Source: JANNNF01 sp963772935
GTDB lineage: Bacteria; Pseudomonadota; Alphaproteobacteria; Rhodobacterales; Rhodobacteraceae
Direction of reading: 5' to 3'
NCBI GenBank assembly: GCA_963772935.1
Contig: CAVYZK010000008.1
Coordinates: forward strand, 1-64,000
DNA: 64,000 nt
The notes beneath the pieces were generated by a model. The model worked only from the letters and a program-made list of their open reading frames with translations, did no database searches and was not told where the DNA came from. Shown piece after piece: positions 26,209 to 35,945 of the stretch. Position numbers and translations under genes: made by a program. Each line of letters opens with the position of its first letter. The first letter of the stretch is position 1.

Positions 26209-27548
26209 CGCGGGGTGATTTTCAACCAGATGCCATCCTTGGCCCGCACTGTCAGATGCGCCACCGGTACCGGCACGCGGCCCTCGATCACCTCAAACCG
26301 GAAGGCCCGCACCAGTTGCGCCAGCAGCAACGTGCCCTCCACCATCGCAAACCCCGCCCCGGTGCAGACGCGCGGACCGGAGGAAAACGGCATATAGGCA
26401 TCGCGCGCGCAGGCGCGGTTTTCCTCTGTCTGCCAACGGTCGGGGTCAAAGCCGTCGGGGTTCGGCCACAACCGCTCATGCCGGTGCAGGTGCCAAGGCG
26501 ACAGCACAATCTGCGCGCCGGGGGCGGCGGTGCGGTCGCGCATTTTCTCGGGCTTCAGGTTCTGCCGCACCATCATCGGCACGGGCGGGTACAGGCGCAA
26601 CACCTCGCGGAACACATCGCGGGTGAATTTCAACCGGCTCAGGGCACTGAATTCCGGCGTATCGCCCAAGGTCGCAGCCTCTGCCGCCACCCGGGCTTGC
26701 GCGTCCGGATACATCGCCAGCAAATAAAGCGCCCAGGACAGGGCCGAGGCGCTGGTTTCATGCCCGGCCAGAAAGAAGATCGCGACCTGATCGACCATTT
26801 CCTGCGTGTCAAACCGTGCGCCCGTGACCGGATCGGCGGTCGTCATGATCTTGGTTGCCAGATCATCGGGGGCGGTTCCCGCCGCAATCGCCGCCGCCCG
26901 CCGTGTGGTCAGTTGGGTGATCAACCCCCGGATCACCGCCGCTGACCGTTTGGTAGCCCGCCTGTGCAGACGCGGAAACCAGCGGGGCAGCGGCAGAAAC
27001 GCGGCAAGGTTCAGGATCGGCTGGGTGCGCTGATAGGTGCGGAATTCGGTGAACACATCGCGGGCCAGCGCATGTTCGATGGGAATGGAAAACAGCGTGC
27101 GAAAGATCACATCGGCGGCGGCATGGCTCATGCTTTCCTCCACCTCCTGCACGCCGGGGGTCATGCGCGCCACCGCCGCCTGCCCCGCCGCCCAGATGGC
27201 CGGAAAGGTATCGCGCAGGCGGCCCCCTTCAAACGCGGGGTCGATGATGCGGCGCTGGCGTTTCCATTCCTCGCCATTGGTCAGAAACACCGACCGGCCC
27301 AGCAAGGGGGCCAGCCCCGCGCCGATGCGGTCAGATTTGGGGAAATCGTCGGGCCGTTCGTTCAGCACACGGGCAATCAGCGCCGGGTCGTTGCACAGAT
27401 AGCTGCGAAAAAACGGGGTGCGAAACTCGGCCATCCACGCCCGGTACAGGCGCGCAGGTTGAGCCGAAAGGATATCGGCGCGAAACAGCCGCAGATAGGC
27501 CAGCAAGGAGACCTTATCCGCCCGCGCAGCGGGTTTGGGCGGGATCAC
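26205..27548 (-). CDS. cytochrome P450
   Basis: A 447-residue haem monooxygenase. Diagnostic motifs: oxygen-binding I-helix AGHETSASAL, K-helix EVLRLYPPVPMM (ExxR), and the haem loop FSSGPRVCTGAGFAM with the proximal cysteine. The sequence resembles the class-II-like bacterial group (CYP102/CYP4 style, WHLHRHERLWPNPDGFDPDRW). No ferredoxin or reductase gene is adjacent, so redox partners lie elsewhere. The start is GTG at 27548, overlapping the stop of the upstream hydrolase gene (GTGA), so both are one operon. Substrate unknown; a fatty acid or another hydrophobic compound is possible. Confidence 0.93.
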   Translation of the reverse strand: MIPPKPAARADKVSLLAYLRLFRADILSAQPARLYRAWMAEFRTPFFRSYLCNDPALIARVLNERPDDFPKSDRIGAGLAPLLGRSVFLTNGEEWKRQRRIIDPAFEGGRLRDTFPAIWAAGQAAVARMTPGVQEVEESMSHAAADVIFRTLFSIPIEHALARDVFTEFRTYQRTQPILNLAAFLPLPRWFPRLHRRATKRSAAVIRGLITQLTTRRAAAIAAGTAPDDLATKIMTTADPVTGARFDTQEMVDQVAIFFLAGHETSASALSWALYLLAMYPDAQARVAAEAATLGDTPEFSALSRLKFTRDVFREVLRLYPPVPMMVRQNLKPEKMRDRTAAPGAQIVLSPWHLHRHERLWPNPDGFDPDRWQTEENRACARDAYMPFSSGPRVCTGAGFAMVEGTLLLAQLVRAFRFEVIEGRVPVPVAHLTVRAKDGIWLKITPR

Positions 27549-28765
27549 GACAGGCTCCGGTGGCGGTTGACCGGGGTTTCGATGCGCGATTTTGACGGGC
27601 TGCGGCCTGTGTAGCGGTCTCGCAGCGTTTTTGGCCCAGCCGTGATGCGGAAATAATCATAGTCCCGGGGGCGGTCAAAGGCGCAAAGGTACTGGAAATG
27701 CAGGCGGAAGAACTTCCACCGCAGTTCTTTCCAGCGTTCCGGCGACAGGGTCTGGGTGAAGGCCGCCGAAATCACCAGCGGCCATTTCTTATCCACCGGG
27801 GCCACCCCCGTGACAGAAACCGGATCGCACAGTGCAAAGGCGCAGCCGTCGCCGGGGGCCGTGACATCGACCCAGGCGAGTTCATCGCGCGCCGACAGAT
27901 AGGCAAGATCCGCCCGCAAGCGGCCCGCCTTTGGCAGGAAAGACACCATCGGCACCACTTGCCCCAAGGACAGAAATCCCAAGGCAGGACCATCCGCTGG
28001 CACCCCCTCGCGGATCAGGTCGGCAAGGATAGACACCGCCAGATGCGCGCCCGACGAATGGCCAACAACCAAGACCTCGTCAAACTCACCCGTCATGGCA
28101 TCCGCAATGGCCTTGCGAAAATCGAACATCCGCGCTTCTAGTTCAGCCGGATTTGCCCCGCCAGACTGTGCGGAATAGGCATAATCATGCATCAGGTAGT
28201 ACGCATAGAATTTCGCGTCCTTGGCTTTGAACCAGCGCAGCAACCACACCCCTGCCGCCGCACCCGCCAGAAAACCGGCCACCCCACCCCAAAACCCGAC
28301 CAGCGACCCGACCGCAGCCAACCCCCAAATCACCGCCACCGCCAGCGCCAGTTGCGCCAGCAACATGCCAATCGGGTACAGCGCCGCGATCATCGGCCCC
28401 TTGCGCAACTGCATCAGGCGGAACAGCGCGCCCGACCCGATATAGGCCCAGGCCGTGCGCAGCAGTTGCAGGTAGGTTCCGGGGATGCCGGGGTCCATGC
28501 TGGCGCGCACGATATCGGACCAGACCAGCACCTCCACATCCGCCACGGCAGCGCGTTCCTGCACCGAGGTGACGCGCCAGCCATACGGCCCCTTCACCTT
28601 TTTCGGCTCCAGATGCAGCGTATATCCTGAAATTCCCGCCTGCGCCGCCCCTTCACGGCGGTACAATTCACGGTAACGGCGCGGGTGAATCGGGTCGTAA
28701 CCGGGGATGTAGAACACCCGGCGCCGAAACACTGCTGTCTGATCCTGATCCATCGCCGCCATCAT
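27545..28765 (-). CDS. alpha/beta-hydrolase-like membrane protein with GHSSG motif
   Basis: About 406 residues. The N-terminal part RRVFYIPGYDPIHPRRYRELYRRE leads to two or three hydrophobic helices around residues 110-180. The C-terminal half contains VLVVGHSSGAHLAVSILADL, a classic nucleophile elbow (GxSxG), with candidate catalytic Asp and His further on. It looks like a membrane-anchored lipase/esterase-type hydrolase; I do not know a named family for it. ATGs at 28765, 28762 and 28753 are all possible and none has a strong ribosome site. It is translationally coupled to the P450 gene, which suggests a shared lipid-like substrate (inference). Confidence 0.7.
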   Translation of the reverse strand: MMAAMDQDQTAVFRRRVFYIPGYDPIHPRRYRELYRREGAAQAGISGYTLHLEPKKVKGPYGWRVTSVQERAAVADVEVLVWSDIVRASMDPGIPGTYLQLLRTAWAYIGSGALFRLMQLRKGPMIAALYPIGMLLAQLALAVAVIWGLAAVGSLVGFWGGVAGFLAGAAAGVWLLRWFKAKDAKFYAYYLMHDYAYSAQSGGANPAELEARMFDFRKAIADAMTGEFDEVLVVGHSSGAHLAVSILADLIREGVPADGPALGFLSLGQVVPMVSFLPKAGRLRADLAYLSARDELAWVDVTAPGDGCAFALCDPVSVTGVAPVDKKWPLVISAAFTQTLSPERWKELRWKFFRLHFQYLCAFDRPRDYDYFRITAGPKTLRDRYTGRSPSKSRIETPVNRHRSLS

Positions 28766-28807
28766 GGCAGTCAACCTAGGCAAAACTATGCAAAGATTCC
28801 AGCAGCC

Positions 28808-29566
28808 TTAGCCCAAAAGCGGGATGCCAAGGCCGTCAAACGCCTCCAGCAGCCACCAGCTAAAGTCGGTGAAGGCCCCCGTCAGCAGCGCCAGCCCGAC
28901 GATCAGCAACAGCGCGCCCATGCACCGCTCGATGGTCCTCATATGCCGCTTCAACCGCTGCATCAGGCCCATCGACCGGTCAATGAACAGCGCCGCGAGC
29001 AGGAACGGCAACCCCAGCCCCATGGCATAGACCGCCAGCAACACCGTACCCCGCGCCGTGTTGCCTTCCTGCGCTGCCAAAGACAGAATCGCGCCCAGTT
29101 GCGGCCCGATGCAGGGCGTCCAGCCAAAGGCAAAGGCCAGCCCCAGCACATAGGCCCCAAAGGCCGACCCGCCCTTGTCGCCCGCATCCAGCCTCGCCTC
29201 GCGGTCCAGCAGCGGGATGCGGAATACCCCCAGAAAATGCAACCCGAACACGATGACCACCACGCCCGAGGCCTTGGCAAACAGCGCCTGATTGGTCAGG
29301 AAAAACGCCCCGAAGGCCGAGGCGGTAAAGCCAAGCAGCAGAAAAACGGTCGATAGCCCCAGCACGAAAAACAGCGCAGGCAGGATCACCCGGCGGCGCG
29401 CGGCCCCCTGCCCGGTCATCTCGCCCATGCTGATGCCGCCCATATAGGCCAGATAGGGCGGCACAATCGGCAGCACGCACGGGCTGAGAAACGACAAAAT
29501 CCCCGCAGCGAGGGCAATCGTCATCGCCGGGATCAGCCCCGCATCAAAGATATCTAATCCGAACAT
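28808..29566 (-). CDS. ccdA: cytochrome c biogenesis protein CcdA
   Basis: A 252-residue, six-helix thiol:disulfide carrier of the DsbD/CcdA family. It moves electrons from cytoplasmic thioredoxin to periplasmic haem-ligation thioredoxins. The two reactive cysteines are visible in LSFLSPCVLPIVPPYLAYMGG and FGWTPCIGPQLGAIL. The ATG at 29566 opens a standard first helix. It stands alone between RNase E and the hydrolase gene, on the same strand as both but with gaps of 159 and 42 bases. Confidence 0.93.
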   Translation of the reverse strand: MFGLDIFDAGLIPAMTIALAAGILSFLSPCVLPIVPPYLAYMGGISMGEMTGQGAARRRVILPALFFVLGLSTVFLLLGFTASAFGAFFLTNQALFAKASGVVVIVFGLHFLGVFRIPLLDREARLDAGDKGGSAFGAYVLGLAFAFGWTPCIGPQLGAILSLAAQEGNTARGTVLLAVYAMGLGLPFLLAALFIDRSMGLMQRLKRHMRTIERCMGALLLIVGLALLTGAFTDFSWWLLEAFDGLGIPLLG

Positions 29567-29725
29567 CGGCACCCCTCTGGCACAGACATAGCCCGAACGC
29601 TGGCCTGCGTCACCCAAGGCGGCGTCACTTTGACGTGGCCCGGGTGTAACATCCGGGCGCGGCACCTTGCCATGAATTGGGGCGGCAGGTTGCCCCGCCG
29701 CCCCCAAGTCAATCGCGCGTTCCGA

Positions 29726-32345
29726 TCAGCGGCCCAAAGACCACCAGCCCTTGCGCTTGGATTTGGGTGCCTCATCTGCTTCAGGTGCAGGCTCTGGCGT
29801 CACATCCTCATGTACATCCACCGCAGGCGCAACCATGTCGGCCACCGCCTCGGCCAAGGCGGTGATCTTGGCGACCACCGTTTCGGCCACAGTTTCGGCA
29901 ACCGTTTCAGGCTGGGCGTCTGGCACAGCGGCCACCACCTCTGCGACAGGGTCCGCCATCACGGCCACTGGTTCGGCCACAGCTTCAACCGCCTTGGGCT
30001 TGCGCGTCCGACTGCGCTTGGGCTTCTCTGCCGGGACCGCGTCTGCCACCACCTCTGCAACCGGGGCGTCGGCAACCGGGGCTGCATCTGCCACCACCGC
30101 CTCGACCTTGGGCTTGCGCGACCGGGTCCGGGTTTTCTTCACAGGCTCGGCAGGTACGTCCGCGACAACCTCAGCCGGGGCTTCAACCGCAACAGCCTCG
30201 CCCTCGACCTCGTCCTCGTCATCGCCGTCGTCGTCATCGCCCTCAGCCGACGGACCTTCGCCCGCAGCATCATCCTTGCCACCCCGGCGACGCCGACGCC
30301 GACGGCGTTTTTTCTTGCCCGGACCGTCCGCTTTTTCCGCAGGATCAACGGCTTCGGCCTTTTCGGCCACCACCGTTTCTTCCACCACTTCGGCCTCGTC
30401 GATATCGTCTTCGACGAAATCATCCTCAACCTCATCCACCGCAGCGCCCATCAGGCTGGCGTTGCCCGAGATCACCGACAGATGTTCCGGCACAACCCGG
30501 GTCGCGGTCTTGAACTTTTCGATCACATAATCCGGGGCCACCAGTGCGGGATCACACTCGATCCGCACCGACATGCCATAGCGGGCCTCGATCAGCGCGA
30601 TATGCTCGCGCTTCTGGTTGATCAGGAAGTTCACGATGCCAATCGGCGCTTTCAGCAGCACTTCCTTGCTGCGTTTGCGCGTGCCTTCTTCTTCCAGCGC
30701 GCGCAGAACCTGCAAGCCAAGGCTGTCATCCGACCGGATCAGCCCGGTGCCATGGCAATGCGAACAGGGCTGCGTGGTCGATTCCAGCATCCCCGGACGC
30801 AAGCGTTGACGCGACATTTCCAGCAGACCAAAGCCGGAAATCCGGCCCACCTGAATCCGCGCGCGGTCAGTTTTCAGCTTGTCCTTGATGCGCTTCTCGA
30901 CCGTCGCGTTGTTCTTGCGCTCTTCCATGTCGATGAAGTCGATCACGATCAGACCGGCGAGGTCGCGCAGACCGCAACTGGCGCGCAATTTCTTCCGCCG
31001 CTTCCGAGTTGGTCTTCAGCGCGGTTTCCTCGATCGACCCCTCTTTGGTCGCCCGACCCGAGTTCACGTCAATCGCCACCAGCGCCTCGGTCACACCGAT
31101 CACGATGTAGCCGCCCGATTTCAGCTGCACCACCGGGTTGAACATGCCGCCCAGATAGCTTTCCACCTGAAAGCGGGCAAACAGCGGCATCGCCTCGTCA
31201 TAGCGGATCACCTGCTTGGCGTGGCTCGGCATGATCATCCGCATGAAGTCTTTGGCGGTGCGATATCCGGCCTCGCCCTCGACCAGCACTTCGTCAATCT
31301 CGCGGCTGTATAGATCGCGGATCGACCGTTTGATCAGATCGCCTTCCTCATAGATCGCGGCGGGCGCGATGGATTTCAGCGTCAGCTCGCGCACCTGTTC
31401 CCACAGGCGCATCAGGTATTCATAGTCGCGCTTGATTTCCGGCTTGGTGCGTTTCGCCCCCGCCGTGCGGATGATCAGGCCCGCGCCTTCCGGCACTTCG
31501 ATTTCCGACGCGATTTCTTTCAGCTTCTTGCGGTCAGCGGCCTGGGTGATCTTGCGGGAAATCCCGCCGCCCCGCGCCGTGTTCGGCATCAGCACGCAAT
31601 AGCGGCCAGCCAGCGAAAGGTAAGTGGTCAGCGCCGCGCCCTTGTTGCCGCGTTCTTCCTTGACCACCTGCACCAGAAGGATCTGGCGAACCTTGACCAC
31701 TTCCTGAATTTTATAGCGCCGCGCCCGAGGCTTGCGGGGGGCTGCGATTTCCTCGGCCACGTCTTCTTCGGCGATGGATTCAATCTCATCATCGGTGTCG
31801 GACGCGGTGTCGATGGCGCGGAATGCGGGAGCTGCATCGCCGTTTTCAGCACCGTGATCATGGTCATGCGCGTGGTCATGCGGGGCTTCAACCACCGCCT
31901 CGACCGTGTCTTCCTCGTCCAGATCGACCACGTCCATGCCCGCAGGGCCGGATTGCACGATTTCTTCCATCCGGGCAGATTCCGCACGGGGGGCGGGGCG
32001 CGCAGGGCGGGCCGGGCGGCGCGAGCGGCGGTTTTCCTCCTCCTCCTCGGCACGGGCGTAGGCTTTTTCTTCCTCGATCAGGGCTTTGCGGTCGGCCACC
32101 GGGATCTGGTAATAATCCGGGTGAATTTCGGCAAAGGCGAGGAAACCATGGCGGTTGCCGCCGTAATCCACAAACGCCGCCTGCAACGAGGGTTCCACCC
32201 GCGTCACCTTGGCAAGGTAGATGTTTCCGGCAAGCTGACGCTTGTTTATGGTTTCAAAGTCGAACTCTTCAACCTTGTTTCCGTCCACCACAACAACCCG
32301 GGTTTCCTCGGCATGGGTGGCGTCGATAAGCATTTTCTTAGACAT
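29726..32345 (-). CDS. rne: ribonuclease E, frame broken at 30971
   Basis: Endoribonuclease of mRNA decay and rRNA processing, about 872 residues when restored. N-terminal MSKKMLIDATHAEETRVVVVDG, an S1 domain split by an acidic/His-rich insert (residues about 100-200, with HDHAHDHDHG), the 5'-sensor region, the DNase-I-like catalytic part with IDVNSGR, and the zinc-link CSHCHGTG. The C-terminal tail is the disordered acidic/Ala/Pro/Val-rich and Arg-rich scaffold. The frame slips after ARQLR: removing the A at 30971 joins it to LRDLAGLIVIDFIDMEERKNN. A true break would be lethal or severely harmful, so this is almost certainly a sequence error. Confidence 0.93.
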
Positions 32346-32803
32346 ATCAATCCATTGCGCCTGTCATGCGAAAACCCTCCCGGCGGACCGGAAGGGGTGT
32401 TTCCCACAAAGAGGCGGCTTGTTCGGGCGGTTGCGCGCGGGGCAATAGGGCGGGCCATGCCCGGTGGGCATCCCTCGCCTTGTCTTGCCAATGTCGCGCA
32501 CATCATCGCGGTTCACGTCTGGGCGGATCGCTCCGCCCACCTTAAAAAGCCCGTGTTGCCAATGACTTGCAGTCAAGACTTGCGGGCAATGCAAACGGTC
32601 TTGCGACCGATCCGGCTGGCCCCCATGCCGCGCGTTTTATCGCACCCTGCCTGTGGGTCAGAGAATTCTTCAGCAGGCTTTCGCCCACATCAGCAAACCC
32701 TAGCGGCAAAGCCCTGCCAAGGGCAATGGGCAATTTCAAGCGCCACACACGCAAAAGTTGTAGGATGGGCGGTTCCGGCAAAGCCGGGTTCGCCCATCCT
32801 GAC
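32346..32803 (-). other. long leader of rne / gene-free spacer
   Basis: About 460 bases with no gene. On the minus strand this precedes rne and probably contains its promoter and a long 5' untranslated leader, as rne genes often have for autoregulation. Several GC-rich imperfect hairpins are visible, and the part next to the start contains a short run of CCGGAGGG. The far end carries the terminator of the upstream regulator gene. Confidence 0.5.
32762..32800 (-). terminator. intrinsic terminator after the DctD-like gene
   Basis: On the minus strand AGGATGGGCG pairs with CGCCCATCCT and the inner CCGGC pairs with GCCGG around a 3-base loop, followed by ACAACTTTT. It lies 4-42 bases past the stop of the regulator gene. 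Form and position fit a Rho-independent terminator. Confidence 0.8.
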
Positions 32804-34132
32804 CTAAACGTATTCCCCGCGCGTCAGCCCATACTTCGCCATCTTCTCGTTCAGCGTCCGGCGCGGCAGGCACAACTCCTCCATCACCGCAACGATAGAC
32901 CCTTTATGGCGGCGCATGGTGTTGTCGATCAGCATCCGCTCAAACGCCTCGACATAATCCTTCAGCGGCTTGCCTTCCGTGGTCAGCGCCGGGCCCGATG
33001 CCTCGTTATCCGCCATCAGCAGGCTGGCAATCGACCCCGACCCCCGCCGGTTCTGCAACACCGCCCGTTCGGCGATGTTCACCAACTGCCGCACATTGCC
33101 CGGCCACGGCGCCTGCAACAATTGCGCGGCCTCTTGCGCCGTCACCTGCGGCGCGTCGCAGCCATATTCCTCGGCAAACTGCTCGGACATCCGGGTGAAC
33201 AGCGTCAGAATATCCTCGCCCCGCGCGCGCAGCGGCGGCAGCAGAATCGTCATCGCCCCAAGGCGATAGAACAGGTCCGGCCGCAGCAGCGCCTCCAGCG
33301 TGGTGTCGGGCGCGTGTTGGTTGCAGATCGCGATGATCCGGGTTTCGGGTGGGGTGCCCTGTTCGTTGATCACCGTCAGCAAGCGCGATTGCAGCGGGTG
33401 GCTCAGCGCCTCGATATCCTCAAGGCACAGCGTCCCCCCACGGGCCTCCTCGATCAACGGCACCGCGCCATCTTCGCCGGGGCCAAACAGCCGCGCCACC
33501 AACTGATCTTCCGACCACGCCGCGCAGGAGATCGTCACAAACTTGCGCCCGGCGCGCGGGCCTACGGCATGCAGCGCATGGGCAACCAGCGTCTTGCCCG
33601 TCCCCGTCTCGCCATCAATCAAGACATGGCTGTCCGCCTGCCCCAGATCGAGAATATCCTCGCGCAGCCGCTCCATCGCCGGGCTTTGTCCGATCAGCTT
33701 TTTCATCAGCACCGACCCATCCGACAATTCCCGCCGCAAGGCGCGGTTGTCCAGCGTCATCCGCCGGGCTTGGGTCGCGCGCTTGGCCAGTTCGGTCATT
33801 CGGTCCGGGTTGAACGGCTTTTCGAGAAAGTCGAACGCCCCCACCCGCATCGCCTCAACCGCCATCGGAACGTCGCCATGCCCGGTGATCAGGATGACTG
33901 GCAGGCCAGAATCCTGCCCCATCAGACGTTTCAGAAACGCCATGCCATCCATCCCCGGCATCTTGATGTCGCTGACCACAACGCCCTGAAACTCTGGCCC
34001 GATCACCTTCAGCGCCTCCTCGGCACTGGCATAGGTTTCGGTGTCAAACCCCGACAGCGCCAGCCACTGGCTGATGGATTGCCGCATATCGGCCTCGTCA
34101 TCGACGATAGCCACCTTCATGGTCCGTGCCAT
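32804..34132 (-). CDS. DctD-like NtrC-family response regulator lacking the GAFTGA loop
   Basis: A 442-residue regulator: receiver (Asp55 in VVSDIKMPGMDG, Lys in FLEKPFN), AAA+ domain (Walker A GETGTGKT) and a C-terminal Fis-type helix-turn-helix (RRTLNEKMAKYGLTRGEYV). The sigma54-contact motif GAFTGA, expected after the LVARLFG segment, is absent: it reads GPGEDGAVPLIEE. Walker B is also altered (TLCLEDIE instead of TLFLDEI). Such proteins, like the known Rhodobacter capsulatus NtrC, can act with the housekeeping sigma factor. It follows the DctB-like kinase by 3 bases. No dctPQM transporter is in this window, so dicarboxylate sensing is inferred from family alone. Confidence 0.88.
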   Translation of the reverse strand: MARTMKVAIVDDEADMRQSISQWLALSGFDTETYASAEEALKVIGPEFQGVVVSDIKMPGMDGMAFLKRLMGQDSGLPVILITGHGDVPMAVEAMRVGAFDFLEKPFNPDRMTELAKRATQARRMTLDNRALRRELSDGSVLMKKLIGQSPAMERLREDILDLGQADSHVLIDGETGTGKTLVAHALHAVGPRAGRKFVTISCAAWSEDQLVARLFGPGEDGAVPLIEEARGGTLCLEDIEALSHPLQSRLLTVINEQGTPPETRIIAICNQHAPDTTLEALLRPDLFYRLGAMTILLPPLRARGEDILTLFTRMSEQFAEEYGCDAPQVTAQEAAQLLQAPWPGNVRQLVNIAERAVLQNRRGSGSIASLLMADNEASGPALTTEGKPLKDYVEAFERMLIDNTMRRHKGSIVAVMEELCLPRRTLNEKMAKYGLTRGEYV

Positions 34133-34135
34133 TGC

Positions 34136-35899
34136 TTACTCCGCTGCTTTCTGTTCCCGCCCAAGGATCGGCAACTGCACTTCAAACACAGCGCCCCCGC
34201 CTTCGGCATTGCGGGCGGTCAAACGCCCGCCCAAATCGGTCACGATCCCGGATGAGATCGCCAATCCCAAACCCACGCCTTCGCCGGGTTTTTTCGTCGT
34301 GTAGAACGGCTCGAACAGGTTATCGAGTTCCGCAATCCCGTGCCCGTTGTCGCGCACCGTCAGGGTTGCCGTTTCCCCCGCGCTTAGCAAAAGGTCGATC
34401 TGTGGCCCCTGCCGGTCTTTGGTGGCGTCCAGCGCGTTGCGCAGCAGGTTGATGATCACTTGCTCCAGCCGGATACGGTCGGCCATCACCATCACCGGCG
34501 TGCGCGGCAGGCCACGGGTGATGCGCACCACCCGTTGTTTCAACTGCGGCTCCATCATCGACAATGCCGACGACACTGCGAGGCGCACATCCACAGGCTC
34601 AAACGCCTCACCGCCCTTGCGGGCATAGGATTTAAGCTGCCGGGTGATCGCGCCCATCCGTTCGATCAGATCATCAATGCGTTGAAAACTGGATAACGCC
34701 TCCTCTGGCCGCTTGCGCTGCAACAACAACCGCGCGCCGGCAAGATAGGTCTTCATCGCGGCCAACGGCTGGTTCAACTCGTGGGAAACCGCCGCCGACA
34801 TCTCGCCCAAAGCCGCCAGTTTTGACGATTGCGCCAGCGTCAATTCCGCCACCGCCAGATCCTTCTGCACCTTTTCGCGTTCCGCAATCTCGCGCTGCAA
34901 CCGCGCGTTCAGCAACCGCAGCTCCGCCGATTCGCGCTGAAAGCTCATGGTCTGCGACCACGCCTTGCGCGACAGGATGTAAAAGGTCATCGCCATCAGA
35001 ATGGCAAAGCCCATGATCTCCAGCGCCAACACCCCGTTCACCCGCTCGCGCACCGAATCATAGGCGGTAAACGTGACCATCCGCCAACCCCGGAACGGCA
35101 CACGGGCATCAGTCTTCATCACCGCCTCACCCCGGATATAGGCGTCGGGCGGGTTTTGCGCCCAATCGGTGGTGGCGTTCAGCGCGCGGGCAATGGCGGA
35201 CGGCGCATCCCGCGCGGCCAGCGCCTGATCGGTGGTCAGCCCCCGCCAGCGCGGTTCGGTCGCAAGAATAACCTTGCCCTCGCTGTCCGTCACCAGCACC
35301 GCATCCTGCAACCCGGCCCAGGCCCGTTCGTACTTCATCAGATCAACCGAGACGACAATCACACCCAAAGGCCCACCATCCGGCGCCAGCACCGCGCGGG
35401 AATAGGTGAAATCATACCCCCCCGAATCGCGCCCGACCGACGTAAAGATGGTGTCCTTGGTGCGCAGCGCATCGACGAAATAGGTGTCGCTGCGGTGGTT
35501 CGCACCCAGCACGTTGCGGTTGGTGGCCCCCGTCACCCGCCCGTCCAGATCCAGCAGACGGATCGAGGCCACCCCGATTTCCGCCTGCAAGGCGATCAGC
35601 TTTGACGTGGTCGAGGCAAAGTTGCCCTCTTGCAGCGCCTGCGCCAGATCAGGGTCGCGCGCCAGCAGCAGCGGCACCACCGAGGTGCGCTGCAATTCCG
35701 ACATGATATTCCCGGTGTACAGCGCCAGCCGCACTTCGGCCCGGTTGCGGGTCGCCTCGACAAAGCGGTCCGACAGCCAGCGGTTGGTCACCAGCACCAC
35801 GCCCACCGCCACCAGAATCAGCAGCGCAACCGCCAGCTTGACCAGCCAGGGCAGGCCGCGCGCCTCGTCTGATACTGCGGTGGTGTCGGATGTGTTCAT
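34136..35899 (-). CDS. DctB-like sensor histidine kinase
   Basis: A 587-residue membrane kinase. One membrane helix at residues 18-42 and another near 285-305 enclose a large periplasmic double-PAS/Cache sensor of the DctB type (TSVGRDSGGYDFTYSRAVL). The kinase core has H-box AAVSHELNQPLAAMKTYL, N-box INLLRNALDAT and G-box GEGVGLGLAIS. DctB proteins sense C4-dicarboxylates. It is co-transcribed with its response regulator directly downstream. purQ ends 46 bases upstream on the same strand. Confidence 0.92.
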   Translation of the reverse strand: MNTSDTTAVSDEARGLPWLVKLAVALLILVAVGVVLVTNRWLSDRFVEATRNRAEVRLALYTGNIMSELQRTSVVPLLLARDPDLAQALQEGNFASTTSKLIALQAEIGVASIRLLDLDGRVTGATNRNVLGANHRSDTYFVDALRTKDTIFTSVGRDSGGYDFTYSRAVLAPDGGPLGVIVVSVDLMKYERAWAGLQDAVLVTDSEGKVILATEPRWRGLTTDQALAARDAPSAIARALNATTDWAQNPPDAYIRGEAVMKTDARVPFRGWRMVTFTAYDSVRERVNGVLALEIMGFAILMAMTFYILSRKAWSQTMSFQRESAELRLLNARLQREIAEREKVQKDLAVAELTLAQSSKLAALGEMSAAVSHELNQPLAAMKTYLAGARLLLQRKRPEEALSSFQRIDDLIERMGAITRQLKSYARKGGEAFEPVDVRLAVSSALSMMEPQLKQRVVRITRGLPRTPVMVMADRIRLEQVIINLLRNALDATKDRQGPQIDLLLSAGETATLTVRDNGHGIAELDNLFEPFYTTKKPGEGVGLGLAISSGIVTDLGGRLTARNAEGGGAVFEVQLPILGREQKAAE

Positions 35900-35945
35900 C
35901 GTCCAAGTTTAGGCCCGCGCCGGGCCTGCCTCAAGCAGTCTGCCC

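Noticed and set aside
29822..30330. Tandem protein repeats or a separate low-complexity gene near 30 kb
   Set aside because: This is the disordered C-terminal scaffold of RNase E, in frame with the catalytic part.
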